A stretch of 23,884 nt of DNA from Pseudomonadota bacterium (GCA_005772945.1 SXIE01000446.1:1-23884), one strand, 5' to 3'. Positions 15,910 through 23,594 are shown, counted from the stretch's first letter. Notes: generated by a model from the sequence alone, not told the origin. Made by a program: numbers and translations.

Positions 15910-17225
15910 CGGCGCGCGCCGGTTTCTTGGGCCTCGCGCTCGGTGGGCTCGCCGTGCTTGCCGCGGGCGCGAGCGCCTGCTACCGCGGTCCGCGCGTGGT
16001 CGAGGGCGCCGACGCGCGCGGGGTGGCGGCGTTCGAGGGCGCGCCTCCGCGGCCCGCGCTCGACGGGTCGAGCGACGTGGCCGGCACGCCCGACGACGCG
16101 GGCGCGGCCGATCGCCCCGCGTTCCAGTTCGAGCCGGCCGAGCTCATGGTGTACCGCGCGACGGCGGTCCATTTCCGTTTCGAGGCCTGGCCCGCGGGAC
16201 ACGAAGCGGCCGAGTGCCATTGGCAGTTCGGCGACGGGACGCCGACGGTCACCGGATGCTTGGTGTCCCACACGTTCCAGGGTGGCACGGCCGATCAGCC
16301 CGTGACGCTCACCTTGCGCGAGGGGGACTGGCGCGTGAGCACCACGCGCATCGTCCCGCTCGAGCGGCTGTCCGTGACGGCTGGCGTTGCCGAGCCGGCG
16401 ATCGGACCGGCGCGGATCCCCGAGCCGCCCGGGCCCGGGCCGACCAACTTTCGGGCGGTGCTCTTGGCGGATTCCGCGGGCCAAGCGGACGCCGGCCTGG
16501 CGACGCATCTCATCCGGCTCAAGCCCGATCTGGTCGTCCATCTCGGCGGTGCGGTCGCGGCCGGCGAGGGCGAAGCGGGTTGGACGACCGTGCGGGAGGC
16601 GCTTGCCGAGCCGCTGCGCGCGGCCCACATTCCGCTGCTGTGGGGGCTGTCGCCAGCGGATCGGGAGGCGGGCGCCGAGGTGCGGCGACCCCTCAAGGGC
16701 GCGGGCGACGACCAGCTCGAGCTCGCCGATGGCTCCAGCTTCCCCGAGCGCTGGGCGCTGGCCTTCCGCGGCACCTACCTCGTCTTCATCTCGGGGAGCG
16801 AGCAGTCCAACGGCGCGCTGGACTGGCTGCGTGCGCGCTTGGCCGAGGCGCAGATCTACGAGAGCCGCCTCGTCTTCTCGTACCTGCCGCTGCACCCTTT
16901 CACCGCCCGCGCGTTGCCGGTGCTCGCGCCGAAGTTCAAGGTGTACGAATTACTCTTGCGTGCGCGTGCAAGCGCGCTCGTCTCCGCCGGACACCGCGCG
17001 TATTTCAAAGGTCGCTACGGCGCGTTGCCGGTCGTGAGTGTCGGGGCCGCGCTGGGGGCGGGCGAGACGCTGGCCGGCGCGAGCGCGCCGCAGGGTCCCT
17101 CGGTCGTCGTCATGGACGTCGAGGAGGGTGTTCCGACGCGGATCTTCGCGCTCACGGGCGCTACCCTCGGCGAGCCCTTCGACGAGCACGAGCTGCCGGA
17201 GACCGTCGAGGTCTACACGCGATGA
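15906..17225 (+). CDS. Lipoprotein: PKD-like domain plus degenerate calcineurin-type phosphoesterase domain (439 aa)
   Basis: The GTG start overlaps the lipid-kinase stop (GTGA) and gives a signal ending ASA-Cys25, a probable lipidation site. After an Asp/Ala/Pro linker, residues about 75-155 look like a PKD domain (WQFGDGTPTV, with VSHTF). Residues 182-385 follow the layout of purple-acid-phosphatase-like metallophosphoesterases: FRAVLLADSAG, KPDLVVHLGG, IPLLWGLSPAD, LDWLRARLAEA, FSYLPLHPF, VSAGHRAYFKG. The metal ligands are largely replaced: GD is GG, GNHD is GLSPAD, and GHxH is GHRA. It is therefore probably a catalytically dead, surface or periplasmic binding protein. The fold assignment is by eye and needs structural confirmation. 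It is coupled to hemW by ATGA. Confidence 0.8.
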   Translation: MTARAGFLGLALGGLAVLAAGASACYRGPRVVEGADARGVAAFEGAPPRPALDGSSDVAGTPDDAGAADRPAFQFEPAELMVYRATAVHFRFEAWPAGHEAAECHWQFGDGTPTVTGCLVSHTFQGGTADQPVTLTLREGDWRVSTTRIVPLERLSVTAGVAEPAIGPARIPEPPGPGPTNFRAVLLADSAGQADAGLATHLIRLKPDLVVHLGGAVAAGEGEAGWTTVREALAEPLRAAHIPLLWGLSPADREAGAEVRRPLKGAGDDQLELADGSSFPERWALAFRGTYLVFISGSEQSNGALDWLRARLAEAQIYESRLVFSYLPLHPFTARALPVLAPKFKVYELLLRARASALVSAGHRAYFKGRYGALPVVSVGAALGAGETLAGASAPQGPSVVVMDVEEGVPTRIFALTGATLGEPFDEHELPETVEVYTR

Positions 17226-18343
17226 GCGGCGGACTCTACGTCCACTATCCCTACTGCGAGCACCGCTGCACGTACTGCGACTTTGCGCTGACGACGCCGC
17301 GGCAGGCGCCCGCGGAGCGCTTCACCTCGGCGCTCGTCCGCGAGTTGGCGTTGCGAGCACCGGCGGCACCCGGACCGTATCGGACGTTCTACGTCGGCGG
17401 CGGGACCCCGAGCCTCTGGCCCGTGCCCGCGTTCGCGCGCTTTCTGGCGAGTGTGCGTGCCGGCGCGGGGCTCGTGGCGGACGCCGAGATCACGCTCGAA
17501 GCGAACCCGGAGCAAGTGACCGACGCCTGGCTCGAGGGTGTCCTCGCGCTCGGGGTGAATCGGATCTCGCTCGGCGTCCAAGCCCTCGACGAGGCGCACC
17601 TCGCGCAGCTCGAGCGACGCCACGGACGGGCAGGCGCCGAAGCGGCTCTCGACCGCTTGGCGAGCGCTCACGCGCGTGGTGCGCTCGCGAGCTTCAGCGT
17701 CGATCTGATCTACGGGCTCGCCGGTCAGACCGTGCCCACATGGCAGGCCGCGCTGGACTCGCTCGTTCAACGCTCGTCGCCGCCGCACCTGTCGCTCTAC
17801 ATGCTGACGATCGAGCCGCGCACCGTCCTCGCGCGTCGCATCCGCGATGGACGCGCGCCCCAGCCCGACGACGGCCTGCAGATCGACATGCTCTTCGCGG
17901 CGCGCGATCGCCTCGCGACCTACGGCTACGCGCACTACGAGGTCTCCAGCTGGGCCCGGCCTGGGCACGTCGCACGCCACAACGCCGCCTACTGGGAGAT
18001 GCGGCCGTACCTCGGCCTCGGCGCCGGGGCGCACGGCTTTTGGGGCGGAACGCGTTGGCGCAACGAGCCACGCCCGAGCGTGTATCTCTCTCGCGTCGAG
18101 GCTGGCGAGGAACCGAGCGCCGAGCGCGAGCACCCCGACGCCGCGACCCTGGCCTTCGAGCGCGTCATGACGGGCCTACGCCGCCTCGACCTCGGCCTCG
18201 CGCTAGGCCCCGACGAGGCGCGTTTTGCCGCCGCGGTCGCGTCCGAGCTCGCGCGGGGCCGCCTCGAGCGCGTCGCGGATCGCATTCGCCTCACCGCGCT
18301 AGGGCTGCAGATGATGGACGACGTCTTGCTCAGCTTCGCCTGA
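17222..18343 (+). CDS. hemW: Radical SAM haem chaperone HemW (373 aa)
   Basis: The ATG at 17222 overlaps the upstream stop (ATGA). It puts the radical-SAM motif Cys12-x3-Cys16-x2-Cys19 (YCEHRCTYCDF) right at the N-terminus, as in HemW and unlike the longer coproporphyrinogen dehydrogenase HemN. Other signatures: YVGGGTPSLW (SAM contact), ITLEANPEQV, NRISLGVQALDE, SVDLIYGLAGQT, LSLYMLTIEP and LGLGAGAHGF. HemW binds haem and helps insert it into target proteins; many members are still annotated as HemN-like oxidases. The length is normal and the gene complete. It is the last gene of the operon; only 18 bases separate it from the convergent propeller gene and no terminator hairpin is visible there. 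Confidence 0.94.
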   Translation: MSGGLYVHYPYCEHRCTYCDFALTTPRQAPAERFTSALVRELALRAPAAPGPYRTFYVGGGTPSLWPVPAFARFLASVRAGAGLVADAEITLEANPEQVTDAWLEGVLALGVNRISLGVQALDEAHLAQLERRHGRAGAEAALDRLASAHARGALASFSVDLIYGLAGQTVPTWQAALDSLVQRSSPPHLSLYMLTIEPRTVLARRIRDGRAPQPDDGLQIDMLFAARDRLATYGYAHYEVSSWARPGHVARHNAAYWEMRPYLGLGAGAHGFWGGTRWRNEPRPSVYLSRVEAGEEPSAEREHPDAATLAFERVMTGLRRLDLGLALGPDEARFAAAVASELARGRLERVADRIRLTALGLQMMDDVLLSFA

Positions 18344-18361
18344 GCGCCGCCCTCATTGCCG

Positions 18362-19987
18362 TTACCACGAGACGGTCGTGTGTTTGCCGGGTCGACCGAG
18401 CGGCAACCCGAAGATGCGTCCCTGATCCCGATCGGACACATACAGCGTCATCGGATCCCACTGACCCGCCACGCCCCAGTGCATGTTGGGGATCCACTGA
18501 CTCGGCAGCGACGCCGCGATGATCGCCTCGGCCGCGCCCGGGTCGTAGCGCCAGACGAGCCCCTGCACGAATTCGGTCACGTACACCGTCCCGCAGGCGT
18601 CGACGTTGATCCCGTCGAGGCCGCCGCGCTGCGACCACAGGGCCGCGTTGATGCACGCCATCCCCGTCGGCGGCAGCCCCCACTCGGGAGGCGCGCGCGC
18701 CGCATCGAGGCAGCTGCCGACCGTCGGCGCGCCCCAGACGAATCCGAAGCACGCGTCCCCGAGCGCCTTGTCGCGGCAGCCCGTTTCGATGGGCTCCTCG
18801 ATGTAGCACATGGTGCCGAACTCCAGCGTCGAGCAGGTGCCGGTGTGCATCGTGTCCTGAACGAGCAGGCGGCACGGGTCTCCGTCGTTGCGTCCCTGGC
18901 ACACCGCGATCGTGGGCTCCTCGCCCGGCACGCACGCGAGCGCGCCGTCGACCGTCTCGCACGAGCCGCCGAGCGAGCTCGACGTGTAGCACCAGGCGCC
19001 GCTGGAGGCGCGCAGACAGAGGTCGAGATCGGGCGGCGTCGAGACCGCCGGGATCGTGAAGTAGATGCGCGGCGGGCTCCAGTTGCCACTCTCATCGCGG
19101 TCGATCGCCGTGACCGTGCCGCGCCCAAAGCTGCCGACGTAGAGCCGATTGTAGCCCGGGCCGAAGGTCACGCCGTTGGGGTTGTCGAGGCCCGTCGCGA
19201 TGATGGTCGAAGCGCCGCTGCGCGCGTCGACGCGCCGGACGCGCCCGGCGTTCTGCTCGGCGACGTAGACGAACTCGTCGGGGTCGACGTCGAGCCCGTT
19301 CGGGTACGAGAGCCCGCCGAGAATCAGCTCTTGCGTGACCGGCTCGTCGCGGACCGTCACGCGAATGAGCGTGTTGTGCTCGGCATCGGCGACGACGAGG
19401 TCCCCGTCCGGCAGAACCGCCATACCCGCGCCAAAGGCCGAGATGGCCGGCAGGACGAGCTCCGCGCTGCCGTCGTAGTGCTCGCGCACGAGGTTGCCCT
19501 CCTCGTCGATCGAGTAGCGGTCGCCGAGGTCGTCGAAGGCAAAGTCCTCCGACCCGGTGAAGCCCGTCAGGGTCGCGAAGGCGGGCTGCAGGCCGACGTT
19601 CTCCCTGCAGTCGAACGCGAGCGGCGCGGTGTCCGGCCCGCTGTCGGTCTCCTCGAGAAGGCCTTCGCCGTCCGCCGCGTCTCCGTCGCCGTCCGCTGCG
19701 ACGCTGTCGGCCGCGGTCTCGCCAGCGACCGCCGTGTCGGCCACGCTGTCGGCCGCCGTCACGTCCTCGCTGGAGGTCTCGAGCACGCCCTCGGTGATGC
19801 CGCTATCGCCCGCCGTGGTCGTCTCCGAGGGGCCGGCTTCCGTTGCGTCGGGCTGCACCTCGGCGCCGCTCGTCGCCGTGTCGTGCGCCTCGGCAACCGC
19901 GGCGTCGCCGCTCGCGCCGTCGTCACTCTTGCACGCCGCTGCAAGTAATCCACACGCCCACCACACGACGGCCTCGGGTATCCGCAT
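18362..19987 (-). CDS. Beta-propeller (NHL/SMP-30-like) lipoprotein with Cys-rich insert (541 aa)
   Basis: Two starts are possible, ATG at 20002 or 19987. The second has GGAG eight bases upstream and a compact lipoprotein signal ending LLAAA-Cys, so it is preferred. A Thr/Ser/Ala/Asp/Glu-rich linker of about 95 residues follows, typical of surface lipoproteins. Propeller blades then appear (AGMAVLPDGDLVVADAEHN, PNGLDVDPDEFVYVAEQNAG, PNGVTFGPGYNRLYVGSFG). They are interrupted by three Cys-rich units (bases about 18655-19020), after which blades resume (GGLDGINVDACGTVYVTEF, LYVSDRDQGRIFG). The ligand or activity is unknown; gluconolactonase-type catalysis cannot be claimed. It lies 33 bases downstream of the RNA methyltransferase gene on the same strand. 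Confidence 0.86.
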   Translation of the reverse strand: MRIPEAVVWWACGLLAAACKSDDGASGDAAVAEAHDTATSGAEVQPDATEAGPSETTTAGDSGITEGVLETSSEDVTAADSVADTAVAGETAADSVAADGDGDAADGEGLLEETDSGPDTAPLAFDCRENVGLQPAFATLTGFTGSEDFAFDDLGDRYSIDEEGNLVREHYDGSAELVLPAISAFGAGMAVLPDGDLVVADAEHNTLIRVTVRDEPVTQELILGGLSYPNGLDVDPDEFVYVAEQNAGRVRRVDARSGASTIIATGLDNPNGVTFGPGYNRLYVGSFGRGTVTAIDRDESGNWSPPRIYFTIPAVSTPPDLDLCLRASSGAWCYTSSSLGGSCETVDGALACVPGEEPTIAVCQGRNDGDPCRLLVQDTMHTGTCSTLEFGTMCYIEEPIETGCRDKALGDACFGFVWGAPTVGSCLDAARAPPEWGLPPTGMACINAALWSQRGGLDGINVDACGTVYVTEFVQGLVWRYDPGAAEAIIAASLPSQWIPNMHWGVAGQWDPMTLYVSDRDQGRIFGLPLGRPGKHTTVSW

Positions 19988-20020
19988 GTCCCTCACTCCC
20001 ATGTCCTCGCCAAGACGAGC

Positions 20021-21088
20021 TTACCTGCGACGCGATCCGCTGGCTCCGGGTTTCTTGGGGCGCCGCGCGTCATCGGCCCGCGACCCGCGTTCCTCGCGCC
20101 GGTTCGAATCCGGAAACGTCCCGGTCGCGCTCCGTTTCTCGAGCCGGACCAGAAAGAAGGCATCCCACGCCGGCCCGGGCAGGATCCGAAGCATGTGGAC
20201 GCCCGACGGGGTCACGCCCGACGTGTGCGCCGGCAGCGCGGCGGGATCCAGCCCGTGCGGCACCGTCACGACCTCGGCGCCCTCGGGGAGCCCCGCCAAC
20301 ACAGCCGCGACGATGTCCTCGTTCTCCTCGGTCGCCAGGCTGCAAGTCGAATAGACGATGGTACCGCCGACGCGCGTGGCGTCGATGGCCGAGCGGAGGA
20401 GCGCCCGCTGCTTCTCCGCCATGGCGTGGATTTTGGCGTCGCTCCAGTGCGCGAACGTCGTCGCGTCGCGCGCGTCGAAGCGCGCCTCGCTCGAGCACGG
20501 CGCGTCGACCAGCGCCCGGTCGAACTTCTCGGGCACGGCGTACCCGACGCTGCGTCCATCCTTGAGAAACGTGCGAACGTCCGACGCCCCGAACGTCTCG
20601 AGCTGCGCGCGCAGCCGGAAGAAGCGATCGCGGACGGCCTCGACCGCCGCGAGCGCGCCGCCTGGTTCCCCCGAGCGCGCCCGGAGCGCCCGCCGGTGCA
20701 GCGTCGTGCCGCCGGGCGCGGCGCACAGATCGAGCACCTTCTCGCCGCCGCGTGGGGCGAGCGCGAGCGCCGGCAGGAGGCTCGACGGGTTCTGCAGATA
20801 CGCACCACCGGTGCGGACGACGGCCGCATCCGTCACCTCGCGCCGCCGCTCGGGCGGCACGTCGATCATGAAACAGTCCGGCGCGAGCGCCAGCGGCACG
20901 AGCGAAAATCCAAGCGAGACGAGCGCCGCATACGCCTCGTCGCCCGGCGCACGCAGCGGGTTGAGGCGCGCGCAAAGCGGCTTGTCGAGCGCGAAGCTGG
21001 CGCGCGCCGCGGCGAGATGCTCCGCCGGAACGACCCGCGCGAGGCGCTCCAGAAACGCGGCGGGCAGGCGGTCCGTGATCTCGCTCAT
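20021..21088 (-). CDS. RsmB/NOP-family RNA (cytosine-5) methyltransferase (355 aa)
   Basis: The start ATG (21088) has AGGA nine bases upstream; the frame stays open further 5' but that extension is low-complexity and not homologous. SAM-binding motif I is VLDLCAAPGG (residues 118-127), although the next residue is Thr128 where Lys is usual. Motif IV is DAPCSSE (195-201, Cys198). Motif VI is YSTCSLATEENE (246-257) with Cys249, the expected nucleophile for m5C formation; Cys198 serves product release in this family. An N-terminal region with NPLR (residues 43-46) precedes the catalytic core. The C-terminal 30 residues are basic and may bind RNA. Target could be 16S rRNA (RsmB or RsmF type) or tRNA; this cannot be decided here. 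It is probably co-transcribed with the propeller gene. Confidence 0.92.
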   Translation of the reverse strand: MSEITDRLPAAFLERLARVVPAEHLAAARASFALDKPLCARLNPLRAPGDEAYAALVSLGFSLVPLALAPDCFMIDVPPERRREVTDAAVVRTGGAYLQNPSSLLPALALAPRGGEKVLDLCAAPGGTTLHRRALRARSGEPGGALAAVEAVRDRFFRLRAQLETFGASDVRTFLKDGRSVGYAVPEKFDRALVDAPCSSEARFDARDATTFAHWSDAKIHAMAEKQRALLRSAIDATRVGGTIVYSTCSLATEENEDIVAAVLAGLPEGAEVVTVPHGLDPAALPAHTSGVTPSGVHMLRILPGPAWDAFFLVRLEKRSATGTFPDSNRREERGSRADDARRPKKPGASGSRRR

Positions 21089-21176
21089 GGGGTCGGATCC
21101 TGGCCTGTCATGCGGCTTTGCGCAAGCGGGGGAATGGGGCCCGACAGGGGGAGGTTCGGCCGCTTCGAGGTGGCGC
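21089..21176. promoter_or_regulatory. Divergent intergenic region (putative bidirectional promoter)
   Basis: This 88-base gap separates the RNA methyltransferase (-) from the thioredoxin operon (+), so promoters for both must lie here or within the coding ends. An 8-bp perfect palindrome TTGCGCAA sits at 21118-21125, near the middle. GAGG at 21166-21169 with suitable spacing serves the ATG at 21177. No convincing -35/-10 pair was found on either strand. Confidence 0.4.
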
Positions 21177-22007
21177 ATGCGTCGGGGTGACGGACCCATC
21201 CTCTTTGCCCTCTTCGGCGTCGCCATCGTCACGGTTGCCGTGCGGCCCCCGGAGACGGACGAGAGCACCGACGACGGGAGCCGCGAGGCCGCCGCCGTGA
21301 CGGCGGGATCCGCGAGGCCGACGCATGCGTCGCCGGAAGCCGCCGCAGCCTGTGCGCATGCGGCCGAGGTGCCCCGCGCGGCCGCGCGGATGGCCGACCA
21401 CGTCGCCTCGACACCGGCCGTCCCTCCCGTCGAAGCGCTGGCGCCGCTCGTCGAAATGCTTGGCACGCCAATAGTTGGTACACCAAGTAAATCGCTCGCG
21501 AAGAGCGCGGAGCGCTCGCCCGCGACGAAATCGTCGGCCCTGCTGCCGCTGGATCGCGGTTCGGGGCGCGATCTGGGGAGTACGTTTCGCGCCGACGGTC
21601 GCGTCACGCTCGTGGCGCTCTCGGCCTCGTGGTGCCGTCCCTGCGCGCGCGAGCTGCCCGAGCTCATCGCGCTAGGGACCGCGCTACACGCCGGCCTGAA
21701 TGCGCGCGTCGTGCTCGTCATGAACGACGACGTCGGCGGGCCGCTCGGGCTCGAGGCGGCCGTCGAGCAGCTCTGGGAGAACGCCGAGCCGACCTCGCGC
21801 GCGCGCCCCGCGTGGCTCGAGTTGCGCGCGGATCCGGACGCGCACTGGGCGCACTGGGCCGGCGATCGCGCAGCGTCCCTGCCGCGCACGCTGCTGCTCG
21901 ATGGCCAGGGGATCCTGCGCGCCCGGGTCGACGGGCCGCTTCAGGCCGCTCACGCCGAGCGCCTCCTCGCCCTCGCCGAGGCGCTTGCAGTGCGGGGAGC
22001 GCCATGA
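21177..22007 (+). CDS. Membrane-anchored TlpA-like thioredoxin-fold protein (276 aa)
   Basis: The ATG at 21177 has GAGG seven bases upstream. Residues 8-22 form one transmembrane anchor after an Arg-rich start (N-in). A long Ala/Thr/Pro/Ser-rich linker runs to about residue 125. The C-terminal domain has the thioredoxin fold with active site Trp-Cys153-Arg-Pro-Cys156, then RELPEL, VVLVMNDDVGG and LPRTLLLDGQGI, as in TlpA/ResA-type periplasmic disulfide reductases. It lacks the extra cysteines of DsbD. Two tandem copies of the dispersed TTGG-CCAA motif lie in the linker. It is the first gene of an operon overlapping a membrane protein by ATGA. Its client is unknown; the Cys4 protein two genes downstream is a candidate only by proximity. 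Confidence 0.88.
   Translation: MRRGDGPILFALFGVAIVTVAVRPPETDESTDDGSREAAAVTAGSARPTHASPEAAAACAHAAEVPRAAARMADHVASTPAVPPVEALAPLVEMLGTPIVGTPSKSLAKSAERSPATKSSALLPLDRGSGRDLGSTFRADGRVTLVALSASWCRPCARELPELIALGTALHAGLNARVVLVMNDDVGGPLGLEAAVEQLWENAEPTSRARPAWLELRADPDAHWAHWAGDRAASLPRTLLLDGQGILRARVDGPLQAAHAERLLALAEALAVRGAP
21460..21486 (+). repeat. Dispersed motif, tandem copies b1 and b2
   Basis: TTGGCACGCCAA (21460-21471) and TTGGTACACCAA (21475-21486) are separated by TAG, giving a 15-bp period. The wider match begins GAAATGC at 21454 and ends AAATCG at 21494. They encode LGTPIVGTPSKS in the flexible linker of the thioredoxin protein, with ATA, GTT, GGT, ACA, CCA, AGT and AAA codons in a row, very unlike the surrounding GC-ending codons. 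Confidence 0.7.
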
Positions 22008-22579
22008 CCGGGCCCGCCGACCGCCGATGGGTTCTCGCCAAGAGCGCGCTCTGCGGTCTCTATGCGGCATTCGTCGCGCGGGCCCTCGGCGCCTCGCCCA
22101 TGCTCGCGGTGACGGCCGGCGCCGGGACGGCAGTCTTGGTGTTGGCGCTTGCGAGCATCCCGCGCCTCCGCGACTCGGATGCTCTGCGCGCTGCCTGCGC
22201 CGCGATGACCCTCGTCCTCGCCGCCCTCCACGCGCGTACGCTTGCCCCGGCGACCGCATTTCATGCGCTCCATCTTGGCCTCGGCGCCGCGGTCGCAAGC
22301 TCGAGCGTCGTCACCCTCACGCTACACCGGTCCTCGGGTCACGCCCTCGCGACGCTCGGCCTGTGCCTTCCGATCGCCTTCGTCGTCGTCCTCTCGGGCG
22401 GCGCCAGCTCGGACCACGTTGCCGTCGCTCTGGCGGCCGCACTCATCGCCTGGGTCCGGCCGCTGGGGGCACTCGGAGCCGCTCTGCGTGCGGCCACGCT
22501 GCATCACGGGCCCGTCGATCCGGGTCTCTTCTGGGACGCCGTTCCGGCACCGAAGGAGGTCATCCGGCCATGTCCGTAG
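22004..22579 (+). CDS. Multi-pass membrane protein (191 aa), unknown
   Basis: The ATG overlaps the thioredoxin stop (ATGA). The protein has about six hydrophobic segments (residues roughly 13-30, 32-52, 62-80, 85-105, 112-130, 138-160) with few charged residues and short loops, and a hydrophilic C-terminus ending EVIRPCP. No transporter or enzyme motif is recognised. It could be an integral partner of the thioredoxin-like protein, as DsbD-like membrane partners are, but no conserved membrane cysteine pair is visible. Its 3' end overlaps the next gene by ten bases. Confidence 0.75.
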   Translation: MTGPADRRWVLAKSALCGLYAAFVARALGASPMLAVTAGAGTAVLVLALASIPRLRDSDALRAACAAMTLVLAALHARTLAPATAFHALHLGLGAAVASSSVVTLTLHRSSGHALATLGLCLPIAFVVVLSGGASSDHVAVALAAALIAWVRPLGALGAALRAATLHHGPVDPGLFWDAVPAPKEVIRPCP

Positions 22580-22842
22580 TCCACCTCGTGGGCGTCTGCG
22601 GCTTCTGCCTCGACGAGCCCGGCGTCTGCCACCACCCCGAATGCCCGCGCGGCCCGGCGCTCGATCCGCTCGGCGCCGCGTCCGCCCCATCAGCGCCCCG
22701 ACCTGCCACGCGCCCGAGCGTGCTAGGCGGTCCGGCCGCCGCGGTCGTCGCCGTTGCGCCCGTCGCCGCCGCCCCCAATCTCCCCGCGCGCCCTGTGCCG
22801 CATCTCGCGACCGCACCGTCGGTCACGACGAGGTCACCATGA
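22570..22842 (+). CDS. Small Cys4 protein with Ala/Pro tail (90 aa)
   Basis: The ATG at 22570 lies inside the end of the membrane-protein gene and the stop overlaps the FHA gene (ATGA), so translation is coupled on both sides. The N-terminus holds CGFCLDEPGVCHHPEC (residues 10-25): C-x2-C-x6-C-x4-C with adjacent His21/His22, a plausible zinc knuckle. The remaining 65 residues are Ala/Pro/Val-rich, with a weakly hydrophobic stretch (AAAVVAVAPVAAAP). I do not recognise the family. Location between a membrane protein and an FHA protein suggests a small adaptor in the same complex, which is inference. It is too short and compositionally biased for full confidence, but the overlaps and cysteine spacing favour a real gene. 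Confidence 0.65.
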   Translation: MSVVHLVGVCGFCLDEPGVCHHPECPRGPALDPLGAASAPSAPRPATRPSVLGGPAAAVVAVAPVAAAPNLPARPVPHLATAPSVTTRSP

Positions 22843-23594
22843 GCCGCGCTTTCATCGCCGCTGCGCTCGGCGTCCTCGTCGTTTGGATCGCCGCGCTCGG
22901 CCTCGGGCTCGGGCCGGCCATCCTGGGTGCGGGCCCCTCGGCCAGCAGCGAAGCGCTCCTCGTCTTGCCCGGCGTGCTCGTCGCGACCGCCCTCTTCGCG
23001 ATCGCCGCGTGGCCCCGCCTCGTGCGCTCCGCCCCCGCCTGGCGTCCAGGCACGCCCGTCACAGGCCTCGAGCGCACGAGCGAGCGCGCGCCGTCGCCAG
23101 CGCCCGCCCCATCCACGCCACCCGATCCGACCACCCTCACCGACCTCGCGTCCGCGCCCCAGTCGGCGCCCAACCCGATTCCCCCCGCCGCGCCCGAGCT
23201 CACCCCCGCTCTCGCCTTGGTCCACCTCGGGCCCGAGGCCGATCCCGCCTGGGCCGCCTGGCAACTGCGCTGGAACGCCGCCGGCCACGGCCACGGCGCG
23301 ATCCCGCTGCCTTTCGGTGCCCGCGTGCTGCTCGGTCGCGATGCCCGCGCGGACGTCGTCGTGCGTCTCGATCAGATCAGCTGGCAGCACCTCGAGCTCG
23401 ACGTGCGCGAGAGCGAGGTGCTCGTGACCGAGCTCGGCTCGACCAACGGCAGCCGGTTCGAGCCCCTCGCGCCCGCCTCCGATGCGCCTCCGACGCCGCT
23501 GACCCCGCGGCAACCGGTGCGCTGGACGCCGCGCGCAACGCTCGCACTCGCGAGCCCGACAGCCATCACGCTCACGTTGGAGCCGCTACGATGA
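22839..23594 (+). CDS. Membrane-anchored FHA-domain protein (251 aa)
   Basis: The ATG overlaps the upstream stop (ATGA). Two transmembrane helices (residues about 5-27 and 39-58) are followed by a Pro/Ala/Thr/Ser-rich linker (65-130). A C-terminal forkhead-associated domain (about 150-250) has the conserved phosphothreonine-binding residues: LLGRD (Gly-Arg), SWQHLEL (Ser-x-x-His) and STNGSRF (Asn-Gly). FHA domains bind pThr peptides. Two N-terminal helices plus the linker would place the FHA domain on the cytoplasmic side if the N-terminus is inside. It is directly followed by a PP2C gene (ATGA), so the protein most likely reads a Ser/Thr kinase signal. The kinase would be outside the window. 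Confidence 0.9.
   Translation: MSRAFIAAALGVLVVWIAALGLGLGPAILGAGPSASSEALLVLPGVLVATALFAIAAWPRLVRSAPAWRPGTPVTGLERTSERAPSPAPAPSTPPDPTTLTDLASAPQSAPNPIPPAAPELTPALALVHLGPEADPAWAAWQLRWNAAGHGHGAIPLPFGARVLLGRDARADVVVRLDQISWQHLELDVRESEVLVTELGSTNGSRFEPLAPASDAPPTPLTPRQPVRWTPRATLALASPTAITLTLEPLR

Noticed and set aside
15743..17221. 866-aa frame extending HemW upstream
   Set aside because: The radical-SAM cysteines belong near the N-terminus; the ATG at 17222 is correct and the extension is Arg-rich shadow sequence.
21089..21889. N-terminal extension of the RNA methyltransferase by about 267 residues
   Set aside because: The extension is Ser/Arg/Ala low complexity, runs across the divergent promoter region and through the thioredoxin gene, and the 21088 ATG has a ribosome binding site and normal family length.
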